Assembly (NCBI GenBank): GCA_039197885.1
Contig: JBCCTY010000091.1
Location: forward strand, 1 to 13,890
DNA: 13,890 nucleotides
DNA from: JBCBSZ01 sp039197885
GTDB lineage: Bacteria > Actinomycetota > Acidimicrobiia > Acidimicrobiales > Poriferisodalaceae
Direction: 5' to 3'
Part shown: positions 1 to 6,524 of the stretch, piece after piece
Position numbering within the stretch: position 1 is the stretch's first letter
Layout: every line of letters starts with the position of its first letter
Notes under the pieces: model-generated
What the model was told of the DNA's origin: nothing
The model's input: only the letters and a program-made list of their open reading frames with translations
Database searches by the model: none
Position numbers and translations under genes: made by a program

Positions 1-1833
1 CGTGACCGGGAGCCCGTCCATCGCCTCGAGCAGGTCGATGAAGTCGGCCTTCTGGGCCCGGCGCAGCTTGCGGAGCGCCTTGGCCTCACCGGCAGGGGAG
101 TCGGCGAGGATCATGTCGCGCATGATCGGCAGCCGGTCGTCAGCCAGGAACATGTGCTCGGTCCTGCACAGGCCGATGCCCTCGGCGCCGAAGTCGCGGG
201 CGCGGGCGGCATCGGCGCCGGTGTCGGCGTTGGCCCGCACGGCGAGGTGGCCGGCGCGGACCTCGTCGGCCCAGCCGAGCACGACGTCGAGGTCGTCGGC
301 CCCGGCGCCCTCGCTGACCGAGACCTCGCCCTGGAGCACCTGGCCGCTGGTGCCGTCGATCGACAGTGGCTCCCCGACGGCGATGGTCACGCCACCGACC
401 CGGATGGCGCCGTCGAGCAGCTCGATGCCGTCCGCGCCGCAGACCGCCGGCGTCCCCCACCCGCGGGCCACCACTGCGGCGTGCGAGGCGAGGCCCCCGC
501 GGGTGGTCAGGATGCCCGCCGCGGCCGACATGCCGTGGACGTCCTCGGGCGAGGTCTCCTGCTTGACGAGGATCACCGACTCGCCGGCGGCAGCACGGGC
601 CGCGGCGTCGTCGGCGCCGAGGACGAGCACCCCGGACGCCGCGCCCGGTGACGCGCCCAGCCCCGTCGCGAGGACGGTGGCGTCGCCGGTGTCGACCGAG
701 CCGTGGAGCACGTCCTCGATGTGGCGTTCGCTCAGGCGACGCAACGCCTCGTCGCGGCCCAGCCGCTGAGCCGTGACCTCGTCGACGGCGATGCGGAGCG
801 CAGCGGCGCCGGACGGCGCGCCCCGGCGGGACCGCAGCACCCACGGCGTGCCGCGCTCGACCGTGAGGTCGAGCCCGACGGCGTCGCGGTCGTCGGCGTG
901 GACGGCCGCGGACCAGGCCCGCACCGAGCTGAGCAGCTCCGGCAGGTGCTCGGCGACGTCGGCGACCTCGAGGGTCTCGTGAGCGCCTGGCAGCTCACCC
1001 GACCCCTGCGAGCGACGCTGGACCGTGCCCGACAGACCGGGCTCGCCCGTCGCGGGGTCGTGGCTCCACACGACCCCGCTGCCGGACCGGGGCCCGAGGT
1101 TGCCGTAGACCATCGCCTGCACGGTGACCGCAGGGCCGGGCTCGTGCGCCACGCCGCGCCGGTTGCGCACCGCGACGGCCGACGGCGCGGACCAGGCCGC
1201 CATCGACGATCGGACGGCCTTGCGCACCTGGTCGATGGGTACCTCGGGCACGCCGTCACCGAACGCCGAGGCGACCTCCCTCGCCCGGTCGACGAGGAGG
1301 CGCATGACGAGCTCGGGCAGCTCGTCGTCGTGGTCGACGGCGGCGAAGCGACGGGCGGTCGCACGCAGCTCCTCGAACGGGGTCTCGGGGGCGCCGAGCA
1401 CCGCGGTGGCGAACCGCTCGACGAAGAGCACGGCGGTGTCGTGGGCGAAGCGCTCCCCCGCCCAGTCGGTCAACCCCTCGATCACCGCGTCGTCGATGCC
1501 GATGTCGAGGACTGGTGGCGCGAGGCCGGGGAGGTCGACGGTGGCCGCCGGGCGGACGCTGACCAGCAGCGGCTCGGTCGATGCGCCGAGCTTGCGACCG
1601 GTCGCCGACTCGATGTGCCCGAGCCCCTCGTGGAGCGCAGCCTCCAGCTCGTCGGTCCACCCATCGGCGCCGAACCGCGACCCGGCCGCCGTGGTGAACG
1701 TGAAGCCGACCGGCACCGGCATGCCGTAGCGAACGGTGAGTTCGTTCAGGTCGGCGGCCAGCCAGCCGAGCTCGTCGACGAGCTCGGCGGCGGGTCGTCC
1801 GTGGTCGTGATCGAGCGGGAAGATGAGCGTCAC
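1..1833 (-). CDS. ppdK: Pyruvate, phosphate dikinase, 3' end beyond window; degenerate ATP-grasp domain
   Basis: Partial gene with 611 codons visible, running off the left edge. PPDK interconverts ATP + Pi + pyruvate and AMP + PPi + PEP in the cytosol through a phosphohistidine carrier. The swivelling phosphohistidine motif is clear (GGLASHAAVVARG, His451), matching family position about 455. It is followed by the start of the PEP/pyruvate barrel (GIGLCRTEHMF, then FIDLLEAMDGLPVT at the edge). The N-terminal 340 residues align end to end with the ATP-grasp domain (MPVPVGFTFTT, PLLVSVR with Arg94, HDPATGE). However, the GGKGANL lysine is absent, the AQGED segment reads SQGSG, the DxE pair reads GLD, and LQTR reads LRSR. 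Start chosen: GTG at 1833, which suits the family N-terminus. GTG 1872 is possible in the same frame. Neither has a clear ribosome site. It lies 45 bp after glyS, so they are probably co-transcribed. The family is certain. Whether it still uses ATP is open. Confidence 0.93.
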   Translation of the reverse strand, partial: MTLIFPLDHDHGRPAAELVDELGWLAADLNELTVRYGMPVPVGFTFTTAAGSRFGADGWTDELEAALHEGLGHIESATGRKLGASTEPLLVSVRPAATVDLPGLAPPVLDIGIDDAVIEGLTDWAGERFAHDTAVLFVERFATAVLGAPETPFEELRATARRFAAVDHDDELPELVMRLLVDRAREVASAFGDGVPEVPIDQVRKAVRSSMAAWSAPSAVAVRNRRGVAHEPGPAVTVQAMVYGNLGPRSGSGVVWSHDPATGEPGLSGTVQRRSQGSGELPGAHETLEVADVAEHLPELLSSVRAWSAAVHADDRDAVGLDLTVERGTPWVLRSRRGAPSGAAALRIAVDEVTAQRLGRDEALRRLSERHIEDVLHGSVDTGDATVLATGLGASPGAASGVLVLGADDAAARAAAGESVILVKQETSPEDVHGMSAAAGILTTRGGLASHAAVVARGWGTPAVCGADGIELLDGAIRVGGVTIAVGEPLSIDGTSGQVLQGEVSVSEGAGADDLDVVLGWADEVRAGHLAVRANADTGADAARARDFGAEGIGLCRTEHMFLADDRLPIMRDMILADSPAGEAKALRKLRRAQKADFIDLLEAMDGLPVT

Positions 1834-1878
1834 GGTCCGACAGTCTGGCGTCGATGCTGTGACCCCGGCCACATCGCG

Positions 1879-3207
1879 CTAGTCGGCGAAGCGGCCCAGG
1901 ACGTGCTCGACGAGGTTCGCGATGGGGATCCGCTCCTGTTCCATCGTGTCGCGATCGCGGACGGTGACGGCGTCGTCGTCGAGGGAGTCGAAGTCGACGG
2001 TGACGCACAGCGGGGTACCGATCTCGTCCTGGCGCCGGTAGCGCCGACCGATCGCCTGGGTCTCGTCGTACTCGGCCATCACGTGGGGTTGGAGCTGGTC
2101 GAGCACCTGCCGGGCGAGCGGCGTCAGCGTGTCCTTGCGCGAGAGCGGCAGGACCGCCACCTGGTAGGGCGCGAGCCGGTGGTGGAGGCGCAGGACGGTC
2201 CGGGTGTCGTCGTTGACCTCCTCCTCGTCGTAGGCCGCCATGAGGAACGCCATCATCGACCGCGTCGCTCCGGCCGCCGGCTCGATCACGTGGGGCACGT
2301 AGCGGTCGCCCGAGGCCTGGTCGAAGTACTCCAGCTTGTCGCCCGATGCGTCGGCGTGGGCCTTCAGGTCGAAGTCGGTCCGGTTGGCCACGCCCTCGAG
2401 CTCACCCCACCCCCACGGGAAGAGGAACTCCACGTCGGACGTGCCCGCGGAGTAGTGCGACAGCTCGTCGGGGTCGTGGGCCCGCAGGCGGAGCTTCGCC
2501 TCCGGGATGCCCAGATCGACGTACCAGCGGTACCGCTGCTCGAGCCAGTACTCGTACCAGCGCTGGCCCTCGTCGGGCGGGACGAAGAACTCGAGCTCCA
2601 TCTGCTCGAACTCGCGGGTCCGGAAGACGAAGTTGCCGGGCGTGATCTCGTTGCGGAACGACTTGCCGATCTGGGCGATGCCGAACGGCGGCTTCTTGCG
2701 GGAGGTGTTCAGCACGTTCTTGAAGTTGACGAACATGCCCTGGGCCGTCTCGGGGCGCAAGTAGACGTCGGCCCCGGCGCCCTCGACGGGCCCCGCCTGG
2801 GTCTTGAACATCAGGTTGAAGTTCCGGGCCTCCGTGAAGGCACCCCGAGCACCGCAGTTCGGGCACACGTCGGGGTCCTCGAGCTGGTCCTCGCGGTGGC
2901 GGGCACCGCAGTTGGTGCAGTCGACCAGCGGATCGGTGAAGTTCTGGAGGTGGCCGGAGGCCTCCCAGATCGCCGGTGGCGACAGGATCGCGGCATCGAG
3001 GCCGACGACGTCGTGACGCAGCTGCACCATCGATCGCCACCATGCGTCCTTGACGTTGCGGAGCAGGAGCACGCCGAGGGGCCCGTAGTCGTAGGTCGAG
3101 CGGAAACCGCCGTAGATCTCGGCGGACGGGAACACGAAACCTCGGCGCTTGCAGAGGTTCACGACCTTGTCGAAGAGCTCGGGCTCGGCTGTCACCGCAT
3201 CGGACAT
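1879..3207 (-). CDS. glyS: Glycyl-tRNA synthetase (alpha2 type)
   Basis: Class II synthetase that charges tRNA-Gly in the cytosol. The protein has 442 residues, normal for the bacterial single-chain alpha2 form. Visible landmarks are the N-terminal YDYGPLGVLLLRNVK, a four-cysteine zinc-type cluster (Cys97, Cys100, Cys115, Cys118), RPETAQGMFVNF, motif 2 beginning FRNEITPGNFVFRTREFEQ (about 184-202), and motif 3 EPAAGATRSMMAFL with Arg316. A C-terminal anticodon-binding domain starts near LAPYQVAVLPLSRKD. The start is ATG 3207, because sequence upstream in the open frame (to 3738) is low-complexity Arg/Ala and overlaps the marR gene. There is no Shine-Dalgarno. A TATCGT box lies 8 nt upstream, suggesting a very short or absent leader. 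The TAG stop at 1879-1881 is in frame with downstream ppdK. Confidence 0.97.
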   Translation of the reverse strand: MSDAVTAEPELFDKVVNLCKRRGFVFPSAEIYGGFRSTYDYGPLGVLLLRNVKDAWWRSMVQLRHDVVGLDAAILSPPAIWEASGHLQNFTDPLVDCTNCGARHREDQLEDPDVCPNCGARGAFTEARNFNLMFKTQAGPVEGAGADVYLRPETAQGMFVNFKNVLNTSRKKPPFGIAQIGKSFRNEITPGNFVFRTREFEQMELEFFVPPDEGQRWYEYWLEQRYRWYVDLGIPEAKLRLRAHDPDELSHYSAGTSDVEFLFPWGWGELEGVANRTDFDLKAHADASGDKLEYFDQASGDRYVPHVIEPAAGATRSMMAFLMAAYDEEEVNDDTRTVLRLHHRLAPYQVAVLPLSRKDTLTPLARQVLDQLQPHVMAEYDETQAIGRRYRRQDEIGTPLCVTVDFDSLDDDAVTVRDRDTMEQERIPIANLVEHVLGRFAD

Positions 3208-3215
3208 GGGCGCCG

Positions 3216-3221
3216 ACGATA
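3216..3221 (-). promoter_or_regulatory. Candidate -10 box for glyS (leaderless)
   Basis: TATCGT on the minus strand fits TANNNT and ends 8 nt before the glyS ATG. There is no ribosome site between them, and I see no convincing -35. Inferred from sequence only. Confidence 0.4.
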
Positions 3222-3272
3222 CCGGCGGCCGACCAGGAGCTGCCGCACCGTTTCGCCGGGGAGGCCGAGCGG

Positions 3273-3752
3273 TCAGCCGACGTCGGTGGTGGTTCCGTCG
3301 CGTCGGCAGAGCACGTCGGCGACCTTCCCGAGCGCTGCCGCGAGACAGGCCGTCTCGTCCTCGTCGAGGTGGTCGAAGACGAGACGCCGAACGTCCTCGA
3401 CGTGATGGGGAGCGACCTCGATCAGGCGCTCGTGGCCCGTCTCGGTCAGCACGGCGGTCTTGCCGCGGGCGTCGCCCTCGACCGACTCGATGGCGACGTC
3501 CCCGCGCTCGATCAGCAGCCGCAGGCGATGGCTCAGGCGGCTCGGCGAGACGTTCGCCGCCTCGGCGAGGTCGGTCAGGCGCAGCGAACGACCGGGCGCC
3601 TCGGAGAGCGCGACGAGCATCGAGTAGTGCACGACGAGCAGGTCGTGCCGCTTCAACGTCCGCTCGAGTCCGGGCAGCCCGCGGTTCACCACGACCAGCA
3701 GCGCCCGCCACGCGCGTTGCTCGGTGTCGTCGAGCCACCGGTCCTCCGCCAC
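3273..3752 (-). CDS. MarR-family transcriptional regulator
   Basis: About 159 residues, typical of MarR winged-helix repressors, which bind DNA as dimers and release it on contact with phenolic or oxidising ligands. The N-terminal dimerisation helices include WLDDTEQRAWRALLVVV. The winged helix-turn-helix spans roughly LRLTDLAEAANVSPSRLSHR, followed by the wing (SVEGDARGKTAVLTETG) and a long C-terminal helix. It has one cysteine in each of the two last helical segments (TACLAA, DVLCRRD) and none near the N-terminus, so an OhrR-type peroxide switch is not obvious. It is divergent from the pirin gene, the usual arrangement for a local repressor. Start: GTG 3752 is preferred because it lies 7 nt after a TACGGT box. 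GTG 3761, adding three residues, cannot be excluded. The ligand is unknown. Confidence 0.9.
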   Translation of the reverse strand: MAEDRWLDDTEQRAWRALLVVVNRGLPGLERTLKRHDLLVVHYSMLVALSEAPGRSLRLTDLAEAANVSPSRLSHRLRLLIERGDVAIESVEGDARGKTAVLTETGHERLIEVAPHHVEDVRRLVFDHLDEDETACLAAALGKVADVLCRRDGTTTDVG

Positions 3753-3759
3753 GAGCCTC

Positions 3760-3765
3760 ACCGTA
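3760..3765 (-). promoter_or_regulatory. Candidate -10 box for the marR gene
   Basis: TACGGT on the minus strand, 7 nt before GTG 3752, with no Shine-Dalgarno. It would give a leaderless message. It lies next to the inverted repeat at 3769-3782, so repressor bound there would block it, fitting autoregulation (inference). Confidence 0.35.
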
Positions 3766-3768
3766 GCT

Positions 3769-3782
3769 GTTGTCGCGTCAAC
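3769..3782. promoter_or_regulatory. Inverted repeat, probable MarR operator O1
   Basis: GTTGTCGCGTCAAC is a 14-bp palindrome with one mismatched pair (T/T at its fifth and tenth bases). It overlaps the predicted -35 of the pirin promoter and lies just upstream of the marR -10. Its right half (CGTCAAC) recurs in the second site at 3811-3822. MarR proteins commonly bind such short GTTG/CAAC palindromes in divergent promoters. Confidence 0.5.
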
Positions 3783-3798
3783 GACCTGTTGGTAGGGT
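3770..3798 (+). promoter_or_regulatory. Predicted sigma70-type promoter for pirin-yceI
   Basis: TTGTCG (3770-3775) and TAGGGT (3793-3798) are separated by 17 bp, the optimal spacer. The start point would fall near 3805, giving a leader of about 35 nt that carries the AGGAGG ribosome site at 3831-3836. Both boxes are flanked or overlapped by inverted repeats. Confidence 0.45.
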
Positions 3799-3810
3799 CA
3801 CCCCAGGTTC

Positions 3811-3822
3811 TTGAAACGTCAA
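3811..3822. promoter_or_regulatory. Inverted repeat, probable MarR operator O2
   Basis: TTGAAACGTCAA has 4-bp arms (TTGA/TCAA) and shares CGTCAAC with the site at 3769-3782. The two centres are 41 bp apart, close to four helical turns, so bound dimers would lie on the same face. Its position just after the predicted transcription start suits repression of pirin-yceI. Confidence 0.4.
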
Positions 3823-3840
3823 CTACTCCGAGGAGGAGCC

Positions 3841-4725
3841 GTGGCCGGAGACGAGCGATCGGTCGTGCAGGTGGTGCCGGCGCAGTCGACGATCGAGGGT
3901 GGTGGCTTCGAGGTCTACCGACCGTTCCCGACCAGCCGCGCCGACTGGTTCGACCCCTTCCTGCTCCTCGACGAGATGGCGCCCCACCACCACGCACCGG
4001 GCATGGCGGTGGGCGCGCCGCCCCACCCGCACCGAGGGTTCGAGACGGTGACCTACGTGCTCCGCGGCGAGGTCGAGCACCGCGACTCGGCCGGCCACCA
4101 CGGCATCATCGGGCCGGGCGACGTGCAGTGGATGACCGCTGGTGACGGCATCGTCCACTCCGAGATGCCCTCGGCGCGCATCCAGACCGAGGGCGGCGTC
4201 GGCCACGGGCTGCAGCTCTGGGTCGACCTCCCGACGGCACTGCGTCGCACGCCGCCTCGGTACCAGGCGCTCCTCGCCGACGACCACGCCAGCGTCGACG
4301 GCGAGGGGTGGGCGGCGACGGTCGTCGCCGGGCCGTTCCTCGATGTCGTCGGGCCCGCGGTGACCCACACCCCGGTCGGCATCACCCGGATCTCCGTCGA
4401 GCCCGGCGCCTCGCTCTCGATCCCGGTCGAGGCGGGCCATACTGCGCTGGTGTACGTGTTGGAGGGCCGCGCCGGCCTCGGGTCCGACGTCATCGGCGTC
4501 GATGCGCACCACCTCGCCGTGCTCGATCGCCATGGCGAGGTCGTCGTCTCGGTGCCCGCCGACGGTGCCCGCCTCGACTGCGTCCTGCTCACCGGGGAGC
4601 CGATCGGCGGCCCGATGGTCCGGTCCGGGCCGTTCGTCATGAGCACGATCGACGAGCTCGAAGAGGCCTACGCGGACTTCCGCGCCGGACGCATGGGCTC
4701 GCTCGTCGCCACCGGCACCGTCTGA
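3841..4725 (+). CDS. Pirin-family protein (bicupin)
   Basis: 294-residue cupin protein of the pirin family, usually a cytosolic iron-binding protein, some members of which have quercetinase activity. The N-terminal cupin carries the metal-site pattern: HPHRGFETVTYVLRG gives His62 and His64, and GIVHSEM gives His106 and Glu108. These correspond to the four pirin ligands. A second, ligand-poor cupin domain follows (about 170-260). GTG 3841 was chosen because AGGAGG at 3831-3836 precedes it. The in-frame TTG at 3811 lies inside a predicted operator and lacks a ribosome site. It is followed 27 bp later by yceI in the same direction and is divergent from a MarR gene. That context suggests induction by electrophile, quinone or oxidative stress (inference). 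The substrate is not determinable. Confidence 0.95.
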   Translation: MAGDERSVVQVVPAQSTIEGGGFEVYRPFPTSRADWFDPFLLLDEMAPHHHAPGMAVGAPPHPHRGFETVTYVLRGEVEHRDSAGHHGIIGPGDVQWMTAGDGIVHSEMPSARIQTEGGVGHGLQLWVDLPTALRRTPPRYQALLADDHASVDGEGWAATVVAGPFLDVVGPAVTHTPVGITRISVEPGASLSIPVEAGHTALVYVLEGRAGLGSDVIGVDAHHLAVLDRHGEVVVSVPADGARLDCVLLTGEPIGGPMVRSGPFVMSTIDELEEAYADFRAGRMGSLVATGTV

Positions 4726-4752
4726 GCCACCACCCCGAGCACAGGAGACACC

Positions 4753-5265
4753 ATGACCACGACCACCCTGCCCGCCGGTACCTGGACCCTCGATCCGGAG
4801 GCCACCACCATCACCGTCACGGCGAAGAAGCTCCTCGGCCTCGTCACCGTGCCGGCCACCCTCCGGCTGAGCACCGGCACCGTCACGATCGACGACCAGC
4901 ACCAGGTCACCGGGATCGACGTCACGATCGACGCGACGTCCTACGACAGCGGCAACCCCAAGCGCGACACCCACGTCGCGGGCGGTGACTTCCTCGACGC
5001 CGAGCAGCACCCGACGTTCAGGTTCTCGGCGTCGACGGTCACGGCGTCCGGCGACGGCCACCGTTGCTCGGGTTCGGTCGAGGTCAAGGGGCAGACGAGC
5101 CCGGTCGAGCTGGCCGTGTCCGGCCTGGAGCTCGGCGAGGACTCGGCATCGTTCAGCGCGACCGCCACGCTCGATCGACGGGCGCTCGGCGTCGACAAGC
5201 TGCCCAGCTTCATCATCCGGCCGATGCTGCAGCTCGACATCAGCGCACGGGCGACCCGGAGCTGA
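4753..5265 (+). CDS. YceI-family lipid-binding-like protein
   Basis: 170 residues forming the lipocalin-like YceI barrel. YceI proteins bind polyisoprenoid or similar amphiphiles, and the family is often stress- or MarR-regulated. Family features are the opening PAGTWTLDPEATTITVTAKK, a central FLDAEQHPTFRFSAS segment, GSVEVKGQTSPVELAVSG, and the ending DRRALGV plus a C-terminal strand. No signal peptide is present, so it is probably cytoplasmic, unlike the periplasmic E. coli protein. ATG 4753 is preceded by AGGAGA (4742-4747). It is the second gene of the pirin operon (27-bp gap) and converges on the DUF3179 gene 14 bp beyond its stop. Confidence 0.95.
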   Translation: MTTTTLPAGTWTLDPEATTITVTAKKLLGLVTVPATLRLSTGTVTIDDQHQVTGIDVTIDATSYDSGNPKRDTHVAGGDFLDAEQHPTFRFSASTVTASGDGHRCSGSVEVKGQTSPVELAVSGLELGEDSASFSATATLDRRALGVDKLPSFIIRPMLQLDISARATRS

Positions 5266-5281
5266 GCCGGCCCGGCCGGCT
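5265..5281. terminator. Palindrome between convergent yceI and DUF3179 genes
   Basis: GCCGGCC-C-GGCCGGC exactly fills the gap between the two stop codons. With the flanking A/T pair the arms are 8 bp. It can fold identically in either transcript (for example a 6-bp stem with a 5-nt loop), so it could act as a bidirectional terminator. There is no U-tract, so the activity is inferred. Confidence 0.45.
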
Positions 5282-6419
5282 ACGGCACGACGAGCTCGAC
5301 GTCGGGCATCGACGCCACGACGGCGAACCACAGCGACGAGATCGACGGCAGCGTCTCGAGCGGCGCCCCCGTGGCCGCCACCTCACCGCCATCGGGTGCC
5401 ACGAACCGCCCACCGTCGAGGCTGGGCGCGCCACCGGGTGAGCGGACCGCGACCGCCGAGCCGTCGGCACCGACGAGCACGTGGTCGTCACCGCCGATGG
5501 GCACGACGGCCGGTCCGATCGTCGTCGGCACCGCCACCTCCCGCCCGTCGCCGGGGCGGACGGCGAGCACCAGGGTGCCGGCCGGCAGGCGGTCGTCGGC
5601 GAACGCCTCCTCCGAGGTCGGGAAGGGCGTGCGCCCGTCATCGACCCGGTCGGCGTACCCGTCGAACGCATCCGGGTCATAGGCGCGCCCGAACCCGAGG
5701 TCCTGTGAGAGGACGTCGCCGTCGGGGTGCGCGTCGAGGAACGCCGACCAGGTGATCGTCGACGACGGCAGGACGTCGAGCCGCTGTCCGGTCCGCTCCC
5801 CCACGATCGCCTCGCCGACCACCTGCCACCAGTACGACGAGGTCTGGCGATCGAACATCACCATGTCGTTCTCGTACAGCGCGCTCGTGTTGCCGAAGGT
5901 GAGCTCCACGCCGTCGAGTCGCCGGTCGAACACCACGCCGCTGCCGCAGAGCGGGCAGTAGGACACGAGCACCGGCCGACCGTCGATCTCGACGTTCACG
6001 ATCTCGTGGGAGTTCAGGATTCGGTGTGGCCAGGCGGACGGCGAGCCGTCGTCACCGACGTAGGCCAGCACCAGCTCGTCGTCGCGCAACCAGTCGACGT
6101 CGGCTGCCCGCTCGGTCGGGGGATCCGTGAGGGGGATGATGGCGTCGACCAACCGGCGGATCGTGGCGTCGTCGGCCTCCGACAACGGGATCGAGCCGCC
6201 GTCGAAGGTGTCGAAGTGCACGTCGCCGAGGTCCACGGAGGCGACGGACCGATCGGGGATGCCGGCGCGGTCGTCGGGAACGGTCGGTGTCGCAGCCGGC
6301 TCGACGACCTCCCCGTCGGCAACGGTCGGCGCCACGGTCGGCTCGACGGGCTCGCCGTCGGCTCGGTCGGCACCGCAGGCGGCGACCAGGGCGACGGCGG
6401 CGAGGAGGAACGCACGCAC
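5280..6419 (-). CDS. DUF3179-domain lipoprotein
   Basis: 379 residues. The N-terminus is a lipoprotein signal (MRAFLLAAVALVAACG) with lipobox VAAC and lipidated Cys15, followed by a Pro/Glu/Thr-rich linker to about residue 55. The rest matches DUF3179: RILNSHEIVNVEIDGRPV, then YCPLCGSGVVFDR with Cys155 and Cys158 in a CxxC pair, FGNTSALYENDMVMFDRQTS, and WSAFLDAHPDGDVLS. The function of DUF3179 is not established. The CxxC motif in a protein tethered outside the membrane hints at metal binding or redox use (inference). GTG 6419 directly begins the signal peptide. I see no ribosome site. It lies 105 bp downstream of the subtilase gene on the same strand, with a strong hairpin between them, so it probably has its own promoter. 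Confidence 0.92.
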   Translation of the reverse strand: MRAFLLAAVALVAACGADRADGEPVEPTVAPTVADGEVVEPAATPTVPDDRAGIPDRSVASVDLGDVHFDTFDGGSIPLSEADDATIRRLVDAIIPLTDPPTERAADVDWLRDDELVLAYVGDDGSPSAWPHRILNSHEIVNVEIDGRPVLVSYCPLCGSGVVFDRRLDGVELTFGNTSALYENDMVMFDRQTSSYWWQVVGEAIVGERTGQRLDVLPSSTITWSAFLDAHPDGDVLSQDLGFGRAYDPDAFDGYADRVDDGRTPFPTSEEAFADDRLPAGTLVLAVRPGDGREVAVPTTIGPAVVPIGGDDHVLVGADGSAVAVRSPGGAPSLDGGRFVAPDGGEVAATGAPLETLPSISSLWFAVVASMPDVELVVP

Positions 6420-6469
6420 GACCGCTCGAACCCCGGTAGCGGAGCCGATCGTTCCCGTCCGGGCGCGAA

Positions 6470-6498
6470 GAGACCCGGGACACGAGGCCCCGGGTCTC
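6470..6498 (-). terminator. Hairpin terminator downstream of the subtilase gene
   Basis: Perfect 10-bp inverted repeat GAGACCCGGG (6470-6479) and CCCGGGTCTC (6489-6498) with a 9-nt loop, starting 26 bp after the subtilase stop codon. In the minus-strand transcript it is followed by UUCGCG, only a weak U-run. It is the most stable hairpin I noticed in a non-coding gap here and separates the protease gene from the DUF3179 gene. Confidence 0.6.
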
Positions 6499-6524
6499 CC
6501 CGCCCGATCCGTCGCCCGCTCGGA

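Noticed and set aside
703..3405. 900-residue open frame on the plus strand
   Set aside because: It is antisense to ppdK and glyS, both clear by family motifs. It is a Val/Gly/Arg/Asp-rich frame of the sort high-GC sequence produces, with no recognisable domain.
3208..3738. Upstream extension of the glyS frame
   Set aside because: It overlaps the marR gene on the same strand in another frame and is Arg/Ala low complexity. The canonical GlyRS N-terminus starts at ATG 3207.
3811..3840. TTG start adding ten residues to the pirin protein
   Set aside because: TTG 3811 has no ribosome site and lies in a predicted operator. GTG 3841 has AGGAGG just upstream.
3823..5331. 502-residue open frame on the minus strand
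   Set aside because: Antisense to pirin and yceI, with low-complexity Arg/Asp/Gly/Val composition and no motif.
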